Assembly (NCBI GenBank): GCA_013373085.1
Contig: JABXIM010000025.1
Span: 118,858-182,857 of the forward strand
From: Oceanospirillaceae bacterium
GTDB lineage: Bacteria > Pseudomonadota > Gammaproteobacteria > Pseudomonadales > Balneatricaceae
Direction of reading: 5' to 3'
Length of the DNA: 64,000 bases
The notes below the pieces were generated by a model, which worked only from the letters and a program-made list of their open reading frames with translations, ran no database searches and was not told the DNA's origin. The stretch's first letter is position 1; each line of letters starts with the position of its first letter. Shown piece by piece: positions 44,797 to 53,605 of the stretch. The translations under genes were made by a program, and so were the position numbers.

Positions 44797-46089
44797 ATGA
44801 CTGATGCAATCATTGTCGTCATTGCCCTGCTGGCAATGATCGGACTGGGGTTTCCCATTTTCCTGTCGCTGGGCCTCGCCGGCCTCGCGGGGCTCTACAT
44901 GGCCAAGGGGTCGCTGGCGTTCTTCTTCGCGCCGTCGTCCCTGTTCGGCCAGCTCAACAGCTTCGAGCTGATCGCGTTGCCGCTGTTCGTGCTGATGGGC
45001 AACCTGCTCGGCGCGACCCCGGTCGGCGCCAGCCTGTTTCACGCGGCGGTGCGCTGGCTGAACTGGCTGCGCGGCAGCCTGGCGATTTCGTCGGTGGGCG
45101 CCTCCGCCATGTTCGGCGCCGTCTCCGGCGTCAGCCTGGCCGGTGTCGCGGCGGTCGGCTCCATTGCCGTGCCGCAGATGCTGGAGCGCGGCTACAGCCG
45201 CCAGCTCGCCGCCGGCTCCGTCGTCAGCGCCGGCGCGCTGGCGATGCTGATTCCGCCGAGCGTGCCGTTCATCATCTACGGCGCCGTCTCCAGCGTGTCG
45301 GTCGCCGACCTGTTCATCGGCGGCATCGTGCCCGGCATCGTGCTGGCACTGGCACTGGCGCTCTACATCTATATCCGCGTGCGGCTCAACCCGGAAGAGG
45401 CGCCGGCCGCCCCGGAGCGTTTTACCTGGAAGGAGCGTTTCATCAGCCTGGCCAACATCTGGCACTCGGCGCTGCTCGTGGTGGCGGTACTGGGCGCCAT
45501 CTACACCGGCCTGGCCACGCCGAGCGAGGCCGCCAGCATCGGCGCGCTGGGCGCGCTGCTGATCGCGGGCCTGATCTTCCGCTCGCTGAGCTGGAAGAAA
45601 CTGCGCGAGATCTTCGGTTCGACCGCCCGGGTCAGCGGCACCATCCTGCTGATCATCGGCTGCGCCAAGATCTTCGGCGACTACCTGAACCTGGTCCGCG
45701 TCCCCCAGACCCTGACCGACCTGCTGACCGCCAGCAGCCTGCCCTCCTGGGCCATCCTGGTCGCCATCATGCTGCTGCTGGTGCTGCTGGGCATGCTGGT
45801 CGACGCGGTGTCGCTGATCGTGGTGACAACGCCGGTACTGCTGCCGGTAATCCAGGCGCTCGGCTACGACCCGCTGTGGTTCGGCATCGTCATGGTACTG
45901 AACCTGGAGATCGCCGTGGTCACGCCGCCGGTCGGTCTCAACCTCTATGCCCTGCGCGGCGTCTGTCCGGACCTGCGTATCGAGGAGATCATCCGCAGTG
46001 CGCTGCCGTTCGTCGCCGTCCAGTTCGCCGTACTGATGCTGTTCGTGCTGTTCCCGAGCATCAGCCTGTGGCTGCCGAACCTGCTGTGA
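44797..46089 (+). CDS. TRAP transporter large permease (DctM-like)
   Basis: A 430-residue, roughly 12-helix membrane protein of the DctM/SiaM type. It includes GLGFPIFLSLGLAGLAG, AMLIPPSVPFIIYGAVSSVS and TPVLLPVIQALGYDP, with the usual TPP-V-L-N motif seen as VVTPPVGLNLY. It forms the translocation channel driven by a sodium gradient. Its partners are the binding protein and small permease encoded next. The order (large permease, receptor, small permease) differs from the common P-Q-M order. Confidence 0.92.
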   Translation: MTDAIIVVIALLAMIGLGFPIFLSLGLAGLAGLYMAKGSLAFFFAPSSLFGQLNSFELIALPLFVLMGNLLGATPVGASLFHAAVRWLNWLRGSLAISSVGASAMFGAVSGVSLAGVAAVGSIAVPQMLERGYSRQLAAGSVVSAGALAMLIPPSVPFIIYGAVSSVSVADLFIGGIVPGIVLALALALYIYIRVRLNPEEAPAAPERFTWKERFISLANIWHSALLVVAVLGAIYTGLATPSEAASIGALGALLIAGLIFRSLSWKKLREIFGSTARVSGTILLIIGCAKIFGDYLNLVRVPQTLTDLLTASSLPSWAILVAIMLLLVLLGMLVDAVSLIVVTTPVLLPVIQALGYDPLWFGIVMVLNLEIAVVTPPVGLNLYALRGVCPDLRIEEIIRSALPFVAVQFAVLMLFVLFPSISLWLPNLL

Positions 46090-46141
46090 CGCAGCTCAAC
46101 CCACACCCCATCGAAACACAACAATAAACCGGAGTCACATT

Positions 46142-47185
46142 ATGCCAATCACTCGTCGACAGACCCTGAAATTCGGCCTCCTGGGCACCGCCGGTGCCGC
46201 CATGCTGGGAACCGGTTCGCTGTTCCCGCGCAGGGCCATGGCCTCCACATCCCTGACCGGCGCCTTCTACATTCCGCCGTCGTACGAAGACCTGAGCTAC
46301 GGTCCCAACGGCTTCGTCCAGTACGTCAAGGACAACGGCGGCGACAAGATCAGCATCGACTACTACGACTCGGGCCAGTTGGTGAAGGCCGACGAACAGC
46401 TGCCGGCGCTGCGCTCCGGCTCGATCGACTTCATGTTCCACACCGTCTCCTACATCACCCGCTCGGTGCCGGTGCTCGGCATTACCGGCCTGCCCGGCGT
46501 GGTCGAGGCGCTGTACGAACATCCCGAGCGCCTCGCCATCGGTAGCCCGCTGTTCAACCTGATCAACGAAGAGCTGGCCAAGGAGAACCTCTACATGCTG
46601 AGCTCCGGCGGCATTCTGGAGCCGGAGTACATCTGGAGCACCAAGGCAAGCCCGGTGCGCTCGCTGGCTGACCTGAAGGGCAAGAAGGTCCGTATCGTCA
46701 GCGTCGAGGCCACCGAGGCGCTGGACCATTACGGCGCGGCCGCGGTGCGCATTCCGTCGTCGGAAACCTACCTGGCGCTGCAGCGCGGCACCGTCGACGC
46801 CGGCGTGTTCAACATCTCCACCGTCGTCGGTCGCAGCCTGCAGGAGCAGCTGGCCTACTGTTACAAGCTGCCGACCACCGCCTATACGGTGGCGCCCTTC
46901 ATGCTGCGCGACCGCTGGGATGCACTGGATGCCGACACCCAGGCGGTGCTGCAGGGCGCGGCCCAATGGTACAACGACAACTTCATCAGCAACGCCAACG
47001 ACAACCTCTACCCGAACAAGTTCTGGCCCAAGGTCCAGGAAGCCGGTGTCGAGGTTGTCGAGCCATCGGCCGAGGATCTCGCCGGCTTCAACGAGGCCAC
47101 CCACGCTGTCTGGGAACACTGGAAAGGCGAAGTGGGCGGGGACGTTGGCACCCGCGCCATCGAACTCGCCATGGGCACAGCGTAA
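46142..47185 (+). CDS. TRAP transporter substrate-binding protein (DctP-like)
   Basis: A 347-residue periplasmic receptor exported by the Tat route, shown by the N-terminal RRQTLKFGLLGTAGAAM signal. The mature part has the DctP fold with KVRIVSVEATEALDHYGAAA and VDAGVFNIS. Tat export suggests folding before export. Ligands of this class are mostly carboxylates. The neighbouring CoA-transferase and lyase point to a branched di- or hydroxy-carboxylate. Confidence 0.9.
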   Translation: MPITRRQTLKFGLLGTAGAAMLGTGSLFPRRAMASTSLTGAFYIPPSYEDLSYGPNGFVQYVKDNGGDKISIDYYDSGQLVKADEQLPALRSGSIDFMFHTVSYITRSVPVLGITGLPGVVEALYEHPERLAIGSPLFNLINEELAKENLYMLSSGGILEPEYIWSTKASPVRSLADLKGKKVRIVSVEATEALDHYGAAAVRIPSSETYLALQRGTVDAGVFNISTVVGRSLQEQLAYCYKLPTTAYTVAPFMLRDRWDALDADTQAVLQGAAQWYNDNFISNANDNLYPNKFWPKVQEAGVEVVEPSAEDLAGFNEATHAVWEHWKGEVGGDVGTRAIELAMGTA

Positions 47186-47197
47186 AGAGGCAATCAC

Positions 47198-47719
47198 ATG
47201 ACTTCACTTGTTTCACGCAGCTGGGACGGCCTTCTGGCCGTCCTGCGCGGCACATCCATCGCCGTGCTGGCATTCATGATGCTGAGCGTTTTCTACGACG
47301 CCTTCATGCGCTACGCCTTCGCCGCCCCGACGAGCTGGAGCCTGGAGGTGAACTCCTTCCTGATCGTCTACCTGGCGGTGATGGGCGCGGCGGAGGCACA
47401 GCGGCATGACGCCCATATCCGCATCACCTTCTTCACCAACATGATGTCGCCCCGTGTCCAGGCGCTGATCGCCGCGGCCACGGCGCTGCTGGGCATGGTG
47501 TTCTGCGGCATCATGACCTGGCGCGGCTGTCTCATGGCCCTGCAGGCCTTCGAGTACGGGGAACGGGTTTCGAGTTCCTTCGGCACCCCGATGGTACTGC
47601 CCTACGCCATGCTGCCCGTCGGCTTCGGGGCGCTGGGACTGCAGTTCATACCCGACCTGGTCTCTGCGCTGGGAAAGTTCGCCAACACCGGTCATAAGCG
47701 AGCACTGAAACATGGCTAA
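47198..47719 (+). CDS. TRAP transporter small permease (DctQ-like)
   Basis: A 173-residue four-helix membrane protein with the DctQ pattern FYDAFMRYAFAAPTSWSLEV and the short loop AEAQRHDAHIRI. AGAGGCAA precedes the ATG. It completes the TRAP system with the two upstream genes. Its end overlaps the start of the aconitase-family gene by eight bases. Confidence 0.88.
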   Translation: MTSLVSRSWDGLLAVLRGTSIAVLAFMMLSVFYDAFMRYAFAAPTSWSLEVNSFLIVYLAVMGAAEAQRHDAHIRITFFTNMMSPRVQALIAAATALLGMVFCGIMTWRGCLMALQAFEYGERVSSSFGTPMVLPYAMLPVGFGALGLQFIPDLVSALGKFANTGHKRALKHG

Positions 47720-49664
47720 CAACTTGAGTCAGAAACTCATCGCCGACCACCTGGTCGGCGGCGAGATGATCCCCGGTTCCGAGATCGCCCTGCGCATGGA
47801 CCAGGCCCTGCTGCAGGACGTACTCGGCACCCTGGTGATGCTGGAACTCGACGCCATGGGTGTGGAGCGGGTGAAAACCTCGCCCAGCGTCCAGTATATC
47901 GACCATTCGCTGGTACAGCAGGACAATATCAACGCCGATTCGCACCTGTTCCTCAAGAGCGCCTGCGAACGCCTCGGCGTCTGGTACAGCGGCCCGGGCA
48001 ACGGCATCAGCCATCCGGTGCACATGGAGCGCTTCGGCAAGCCCGGCGACAGCCTGATCGGTTGCGACAGCCACACCACGGCAGCTGGCGCCCTGGGCAT
48101 GCTGGCGATCGGCGCCGGCGGTATCGAGGTCGCGATGGCGATGGCCGGCGAGCCATTCTACATGCAGATGCCGGAAATCATCGGCGTGGAACTCACCGGC
48201 ACGCTGCCGGACTGGGTCAGCGCCAAGGATATCATCCTGGAACTGTTGCGCCGCCATGGCGTGTCCGGCGCGCGCAACTGCATTCTCGAATACTACGGCC
48301 CCGGCCTCGACGGCCTCGATGCGATGGACCGCCATGTGCTGGCCAATATGGGCACCGAGATGGGCGCCACCAGCAGCGTCTTCCCGAGCGACGACGTCAC
48401 GCGGGCATTCATGAAGTCCCGCGGTCGCGAGTCGGAGTGGCAGCCGCTGGCGGCCGACCCAGGCTGCGTTTACGACCGCCACGAAAAGATCGACCTGTCC
48501 GCGCTCGAACCGCTGATCGCGCTGCCGTCCAGCCCCGACAAGGTGGTACCGGTGCGGGAAGTCGAAGGCGAGCCGATCTACCAGGCCTACATCGGCTCAT
48601 CGGGCAACCCCGGCTACCGGGATTTCGCGGTCGTCGCCCATATCGTCCGGGATCGCCATATCTCCGATCAGGTCTCGCTCGATATCAACCCGTCCACCCG
48701 GCAGATACTGTCGGCGCTGACGCAGGAAGGTCATCTCGGTGCGATGATCAACGCCGGCGCGCGGCTGCATCAGCCCGGCTGCAACGGCTGCATCGGCATG
48801 GGCCAGGCGCCGGCCGCCGGCCGCAACAGCCTGCGCACGGTACCGCGCAACTTCCCCGGACGCTCCGGCACCCGCGAGGACAGCGTCTTCCTGTGCAGCC
48901 CGGAAACCGCAGCCGCGTCGGCGCTGAACGGCGTGATCACCGATCCGCGCCGTCTGCAGATGCCCTATGTCCGGCCGCAGGAGCCGGCGGACATGCGGGT
49001 CGACGACCATATGTTCGTGCCGCCGCTGCCGCAGGAGCGCGCCCGCAGGATACAGCTGCTGGCGACCGACAATACGCCGCCGCTGGCACCGCTGGCACCG
49101 CTGCCGCCGTCGATCGACGCACCGGTGTTGCTGAAGGTGAACGACAACATCTCCACCGACGACATTATCCAGGCCGGCGCCCGGGTACTGCCGATCTGGA
49201 GCAATATCGAAACCTCGGCCGAATACGCGTTCGAAGCGGTCGATGCCGGCTATGTCGATCGCGCCAAGCAGCGCGGCGAGGCGGGCCACATTATCGTCGC
49301 CGGCAACAACTACGGCCAGGGATCGAGCCGGGAAAACGCGGCGCTGGTGCCGCGCTTCCTCGGACTGCAGGTGGTGATCGCCAAAAGCTTCGCGCGCATC
49401 CACTGGCAGAACCTGCCCTGCTTCGGCGTGCTGCCGCTGACGTTCGAAAATCCGCAGGACCTCGAGCGGATCACCGAAGGTCAGTCGATCCATATCGACG
49501 ACTTGAACCGGCAGTTGCAGTCCGGCAATCGTGTCACGGCGACGCTTGGCAACGGCGAGTCCCTGAGCCTGCGTCACGACCTCAGCGCCCGCCAGCGCAG
49601 CATCCTGCTGGCCGGCGGTGTCATCAACTGGCTGAAACAGAGAAAACATGATGAATCCGAGTAA
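47712..49664 (+). CDS. aconitase-superfamily hydro-lyase lacking one Fe-S cysteine
   Basis: A 650-residue single-chain enzyme with LeuC-like and LeuD-like parts. The swivel domain is at about 470-620 (NISTDDIIQAGAR, NYGQGSSRENAALVP). Two iron-sulfur cysteines are in place (Cys357 and Cys360, PGCNGCIGMGQ). The third, normally in SSCTN or GSCTN, is replaced: the sequence reads IGSSGNPGYRDF with Ser297. An extra Cys118 occurs in GCDSHTT. It probably hydrates or dehydrates a di- or tricarboxylate related to citrate, citramalate or hydroxymethylglutarate. It overlaps the HMGL-like gene by 17 bases. Confidence 0.85.
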   Translation: MANNLSQKLIADHLVGGEMIPGSEIALRMDQALLQDVLGTLVMLELDAMGVERVKTSPSVQYIDHSLVQQDNINADSHLFLKSACERLGVWYSGPGNGISHPVHMERFGKPGDSLIGCDSHTTAAGALGMLAIGAGGIEVAMAMAGEPFYMQMPEIIGVELTGTLPDWVSAKDIILELLRRHGVSGARNCILEYYGPGLDGLDAMDRHVLANMGTEMGATSSVFPSDDVTRAFMKSRGRESEWQPLAADPGCVYDRHEKIDLSALEPLIALPSSPDKVVPVREVEGEPIYQAYIGSSGNPGYRDFAVVAHIVRDRHISDQVSLDINPSTRQILSALTQEGHLGAMINAGARLHQPGCNGCIGMGQAPAAGRNSLRTVPRNFPGRSGTREDSVFLCSPETAAASALNGVITDPRRLQMPYVRPQEPADMRVDDHMFVPPLPQERARRIQLLATDNTPPLAPLAPLPPSIDAPVLLKVNDNISTDDIIQAGARVLPIWSNIETSAEYAFEAVDAGYVDRAKQRGEAGHIIVAGNNYGQGSSRENAALVPRFLGLQVVIAKSFARIHWQNLPCFGVLPLTFENPQDLERITEGQSIHIDDLNRQLQSGNRVTATLGNGESLSLRHDLSARQRSILLAGGVINWLKQRKHDESE

Positions 49665-50592
49665 CAAGCCCGCTCGCGTGGACATCGTCGAAGTCGCCCC
49701 GCGGGACGGCTTTCAGTCGATCTACGAACCGCTGCCAACGGCCGACAAGATCCGCTGTATCCAGGCGCTGGTCGACGCCGGCATGGGCCGTATCGAAATC
49801 GGCTCCTTCGTGAGCCCTAAGGCGATTCCGCAGATGGCCGACATCGGCGACATCGTCAAGGCGTTCAACGGCACGCCCGGCGTGCGCTTCTCGGCACTGG
49901 TGCCCAATACCAAGGGCGCCGAACTGGCGCTGGCCAGCGGCATTCGCGAGCTGGTCTACGTGGTCTCGGTGTCGGAAACCCACAACCAGAAAAACGTGCG
50001 TCAGAGCGTGGCCGACTCGCTCGGCGGGCTGGCCGCGATCGCCGCGCTGCTGCGCGAACAGGCGGACAACGAGACACCGCTGCTCAGGCTGGACCTGGGC
50101 ACCTGCTTCGACTGTCCCTACGAGGGTTACATCAGCTGGCAGCAGGTCGATGCGGTGCTGGAACAGGCCCTGCCGCTGCTCGAGGGTATCGATCTCGAGA
50201 TCGCCATGTGCGACACCACCGGTCGCGCCAACCCCTACCAGGTGGCCGATCACTTCACGCGTATCCGTGAAAAGCATGGCCGCGACAATATCAGGTGGGC
50301 CTTCCACGGCCACGATACCTTCGGCATGGGTGTCGCCAACGCGCTGTTCGCCATTCACCATGGCGCCACCGCGCTGGACGTGGCGGCGGCCGGTCTCGGC
50401 GGTTGTCCCTTCGCCCCGGGCGCCACCGGCAATACCGCGACCGAAGACGTCCTCTATGCGCTGCGAGGCGGCGGCATCGAAACCGGCATCGACATGCAGA
50501 AGCTGCTGCAGGCCGCCGACGCCATCGCCGAACTGCCCGGCGGCCAGACCGCCAGCCATCTGCGCAAGGTGCCCCGCGAGCGGGCCGCCTGA
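49648..50592 (+). CDS. hydroxymethylglutaryl-CoA lyase-like enzyme
   Basis: A 314-residue TIM-barrel retro-Claisen enzyme of the HMGL family. Motifs include EVAPRDGFQ, the metal ligands in FHGHDTFGMG and the catalytic-loop signature GLGGCPFAPGATGN. HMG-CoA lyase gives acetyl-CoA and acetoacetate; relatives cleave similar tertiary 3-hydroxyacyl-CoAs such as citramalyl-CoA. It is the last gene of the cluster that begins with the GntR regulator, so it would perform the final C-C cleavage. Confidence 0.9.
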   Translation: MMNPSNKPARVDIVEVAPRDGFQSIYEPLPTADKIRCIQALVDAGMGRIEIGSFVSPKAIPQMADIGDIVKAFNGTPGVRFSALVPNTKGAELALASGIRELVYVVSVSETHNQKNVRQSVADSLGGLAAIAALLREQADNETPLLRLDLGTCFDCPYEGYISWQQVDAVLEQALPLLEGIDLEIAMCDTTGRANPYQVADHFTRIREKHGRDNIRWAFHGHDTFGMGVANALFAIHHGATALDVAAAGLGGCPFAPGATGNTATEDVLYALRGGGIETGIDMQKLLQAADAIAELPGGQTASHLRKVPRERAA

Positions 50593-50662
50593 CCTGTTCG
50601 CACTGATCTCCCTACCGGTCGACGTATCAGGGTAGCGTCCCCAGCCGATTGGGCACGGGGGA

Positions 50663-50688
50663 TATTCGCCACGAGGGCGTTGCTCCTG
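50663..50688. repeat. REP-like element, copy 1
   Basis: TATTCGC-ACGAGGGCGTTGCTCCT matches the sequence at 59657 with one difference. GC-rich inverted elements with a GGAGC...GCGAA form follow close by. It resembles the REP repeats common in gammaproteobacterial intergenic spaces. Confidence 0.7.
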
Positions 50689-50773
50689 CATCAGCGGTTA
50701 CGCCACGCACAGGAGCCGCGCCCCGCGGCGAAAACTTTCGGCACTGTGCAGATTTCGCGGGCTGCAAGTGCCC

Positions 50774-51013
50774 TCAGGGCCGCACCACCATATTCACCTC
50801 GTCAAGCTCGGCGGCGATGCTCGCATAGCTGTTTCTCAGCGCAATCGTCTCGCCTGTGGTCAGCGTGGCGATGGCGATCGGGTCATGCTTCGATTCGCTG
50901 CTCATCATCATTTCGGGACGGATCTGCACGATCTGCTCGATCTGCAGCAGCAGCTTGTAGGTCGATTCGTTGGTCGGATGGTCGGTCGTGACTTCTATGA
51001 ATCGCTGGCTCAT
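50774..51013 (-). CDS. 79-residue protein of unknown function, copy 2
   Basis: A paralogue of the 41201-41440 protein with the same length and landmarks: FIEVTTDHPTNEST, IEQIVQIRPEM and TLTTGETIALRNSYASIA. The start at 51013 has GAGGTAAA upstream. Most differences between the copies are conservative, so both are under selection. The two genes have the same orientation, opposite to the catabolic cluster between them. The function is unknown. Confidence 0.85.
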   Translation of the reverse strand: MSQRFIEVTTDHPTNESTYKLLLQIEQIVQIRPEMMMSSESKHDPIAIATLTTGETIALRNSYASIAAELDEVNMVVRP

Positions 51014-51487
51014 GGCTTTACCTCGCAATCTTTCTGCGTTTCCGGGGTCCTGAAGTAGCGAGACATTAGACCAACAAGGCACAAGGCATTGTTCCCTTGA
51101 ACCGCCATCTCGAAGCGGCGGGATGGCCCGGCGGCGAACCCGGTACAGCGCTGCCGGGTCGGCTCCTCTCCGCCATGCGGGTCATGCCATCGCGCCTCCG
51201 GCCGCTCCGGCAAGATGGTCTAAACTGAACCGGCACCCAACTCGACCGGGCGGTAACCACCGCGGTGTAAGACGGTAAACGCCTTGCGACCGGGATTCGT
51301 CGTCACCCGCGTCAGCGTTTCATGAGCGGGCTGCAGACGACCGCGGCGAACCGGCTGCGGCCACCCTGCAGCGTCGGAAATGACATCGCCCGCCGCAGGC
51401 GCTGCTGGCGGAGCGTTCATCAGGGGCATCCGGCCAGCATACAGACGTCAACCGGCCTCAGCGCCCAAAGACAGGGACATTTTTTCT
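51014..51487. other. intergenic region, no gene supported
   Basis: This 470-base spacer between the small protein gene and the outer-membrane barrel gene shows no recognisable gene, repeat or strong hairpin. It must contain promoters for both neighbours. Confidence 0.5.
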
Positions 51488-52297
51488 ATGCGCACCCATA
51501 TAATGACCGTTAGCTTGTGTGCCGCCTCGACGATCCTGTTCGCCGAGGCCACCAGTGCCGCAGAACAGAGCAACGCGGATCTCGCGAAGCAACTCGCCAA
51601 CCCGATTGCCAGCCTGATCAGCGTGCCTTTTCAGCTCAATTACGATCAGCACATAGGTCCAAAGGACGACGGCGATCGCTGGACGCTGAACATACAGCCG
51701 GTTGTGCCGTTCGACTTGAACGACGACTGGAACCTGATCTCGCGGACCATTCTGCCGCTGGTGTCGCAGGATGACATCTACCCCGGCGCCGGCAGCCAGT
51801 CGGGGACCGGTGATATCGTGCAGAGCCTGTTCTTTTCACCGAAGGCGCCGGTCAACGACTGGATCCTCGGCGCAGGCCCCGTTTTCCTGCTGCCGACCGG
51901 TTCGGATGACCTGCTGACGGCCGACAAATGGGGCGCGGGCCCGACTGGCGTGGCACTCAAACAGAGCGGCCCCTGGACCTATGGCGCGCTCGTCAATCAC
52001 ATCTGGTCGTTTGCGGGAGACGATGACAGGCAGGACGTCAGCACAACATTTCTGCAGCCTTTCATGTCCTATACCACGCCTGCAGCCGTGACCTACACCC
52101 TGCAGACGGAGTCGACCTACGACTGGAAAAACGAGCAGTGGACGGTGCCGGTCGCCGGCATCGTTTCCAAGGTCATGACCATCGGCAGTCAGATAATCAG
52201 CGTCCAGGGCGGTCTGAGGTATTACGCCGACAGCCCGGACAGCGGCCCGGACGATTTTGCATTGCGGCTGGGTCTCACCCTGCTCTTTCCCCGTTGA
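51488..52297 (+). CDS. outer-membrane beta-barrel protein (MetA-pathway phenol degradation/transporter family)
   Basis: A 269-residue precursor with a signal peptide ending near TSAAEQ, then alternating beta strands such as WTLNIQPVVPFDLNDDWNLI and WTYGALVNHIWSFAGDDD. The final strand, DDFALRLGLTLLFPR, ends near the aromatic-Arg terminus typical of barrels. It resembles the 'transporter' barrel family near phenol-degradation genes. It may let organic substrates of the flanking catabolic clusters cross the outer membrane, but that is inference. It is apparently monocistronic. Confidence 0.75.
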   Translation: MRTHIMTVSLCAASTILFAEATSAAEQSNADLAKQLANPIASLISVPFQLNYDQHIGPKDDGDRWTLNIQPVVPFDLNDDWNLISRTILPLVSQDDIYPGAGSQSGTGDIVQSLFFSPKAPVNDWILGAGPVFLLPTGSDDLLTADKWGAGPTGVALKQSGPWTYGALVNHIWSFAGDDDRQDVSTTFLQPFMSYTTPAAVTYTLQTESTYDWKNEQWTVPVAGIVSKVMTIGSQIISVQGGLRYYADSPDSGPDDFALRLGLTLLFPR

Positions 52298-52421
52298 TAA
52301 GCGAAATCGAGTGTAGCATGCAGGTCGATTGGTGGCTGGGGGGCGGTCGTGACTCCGATCCTCCCCTGGCGCAGGGCGATACCTCGCGTCCCGGCCGGGA
52401 CGCCCGCTGCTATTGACCCGG

Positions 52422-52453
52422 CAATCGAACGGGCATCCCTGCCTGCTTGATTG
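52422..52453. repeat. TCCCT-loop stem-loop
   Basis: CAATCGAACGGGC pairs with GCCTGCTTGATTG (12 of 13 including two G-T) around the loop ATCCCT. It lies between the barrel gene and the converging LysR gene and belongs to the same stem-loop family as 33850-33912 and 55474-55503. Confidence 0.65.
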
Positions 52454-52517
52454 GCCGCCCCAGGAAAACGGGCGAAATGATGGACCCGCAGACCGCGCGG
52501 CCTGAGGCACTGTTCCC

Positions 52518-53450
52518 TCAGCCCGCCATCTCGAACAGGCCGCCGGACTGGCGCTGCAGCGCCGCCAGCTCCTCCTGCAGCAGTGCGACGAACGCCTTGG
52601 TCAGTCCCGAGCGGGAGCGGTGGCGCGGAAAGATGATCGAATAGCGATAATCGATGCGCGGCTCGAAGCGCTTCACCACCAGCCCCAGCTTCGCGTAATG
52701 CTGCGCCGTAATCGGGTCGACGATCGAGACGCCACTGCCGGCCAGCACGAAGGAACAGGCGGCGTAGTGCAGCTGGGTGTCGATCAGCAACTGCCGGCTG
52801 ACGCCCGCCTGCTCGAAGACATTGTCGATCTTGTAACGCAGGTCCTGTTCGGTGCCGAGCGAAACGAACACCTCGCCCTCCAGGTCTCCCGGGGTCACGC
52901 TGTCGCGAACGCCGAGCCGGTGGCCCGGCGGCAGCACGCAGACCATGCGGCTGTCCGCCAGGGTTTCGGCCTCGATCGCCGGGTCCGTCAGATGGATGCC
53001 CGAAATCACGCCGAGGTCGAAGTGCTGGCTCGCCACCAGGTCCGCGACCTGCTGGGTGCTGCGCACCTGCAGCGTGAGCGAGACACCGGCGTGCTCGTCG
53101 CTGAAGCGGCGCAGCAGCGTCGGCAGAAACTCCACCGCCACCGCCGGCATCGAGCCGATGCGCAGCGAACCGAGATGGAAGCCCCGCAGTTCTTCCGCGG
53201 CGCGGGACAGCTGTTCCAGCGAGACGAAGGCCCGCTCCACCTCCTCGTAGAAAAAGCGCGCCTCGGGCGTCGGCACCAGCCGCTTCTTGTGCCGCTCGAA
53301 CATGTTCACGCCCACCGTATCCTCGAAATCGCTCAGCAGCCGGCTCACCGCCGGCTGCGAGATGCAGAGGATATTGGCCGCGCCGCTGGTCGTGCCGCTG
53401 ATCATCACGGCCCGGAACGCCTCTATCTGCCGGTAGGTCAGCTTTGCCAT
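52518..53450 (-). CDS. LysR family regulator (OccR/NocR-like)
   Basis: A 310-residue LysR regulator with the HTH at about 5-63 (TYRQIEAFRAVMISGTTSGAA, ISQPAVSRLLSDFEDTVG), a pattern typical of the subgroup that controls opine and amino-acid catabolism. The C-terminal effector domain is full length. It is transcribed divergently from the TRAP/oxidoreductase/RidA cluster and likely activates it when the substrate or its oxidised product binds. Confidence 0.9.
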   Translation of the reverse strand: MAKLTYRQIEAFRAVMISGTTSGAANILCISQPAVSRLLSDFEDTVGVNMFERHKKRLVPTPEARFFYEEVERAFVSLEQLSRAAEELRGFHLGSLRIGSMPAVAVEFLPTLLRRFSDEHAGVSLTLQVRSTQQVADLVASQHFDLGVISGIHLTDPAIEAETLADSRMVCVLPPGHRLGVRDSVTPGDLEGEVFVSLGTEQDLRYKIDNVFEQAGVSRQLLIDTQLHYAACSFVLAGSGVSIVDPITAQHYAKLGLVVKRFEPRIDYRYSIIFPRHRSRSGLTKAFVALLQEELAALQRQSGGLFEMAG

Positions 53451-53473
53451 GGCCCGTTCTCCCTGCCCAAGTT

Positions 53474-53521
53474 AATAACATCATATTATTAAATCATATA
53501 AATAAACGATTTGATGTTATT
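53474..53521. promoter_or_regulatory. inverted repeat in LysR-TRAP divergent spacer
   Basis: AATAACATCA (53474-53483) and TGATGTTATT (53512-53521) are perfect ten-base arms 28 bases apart in a very AT-rich spacer. This is a good candidate for the paired recognition and activation sites of the divergent LysR regulator. Confidence 0.6.
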
Positions 53522-53605
53522 TACTCAAATCCGCACTATGAATGCGTGCATTGGCTGGGGAACCTTCGAGCAGGTTCCAACTATAACCACAAACAGAGCA
53601 AGCCT

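Noticed and set aside
42769..45465. An 898-codon minus-strand open frame across the gntR, CoA-transferase and TRAP genes
   Set aside because: It spans three well-recognised plus-strand genes and reads as an Arg/His/Gln-rich shadow without any family resemblance.
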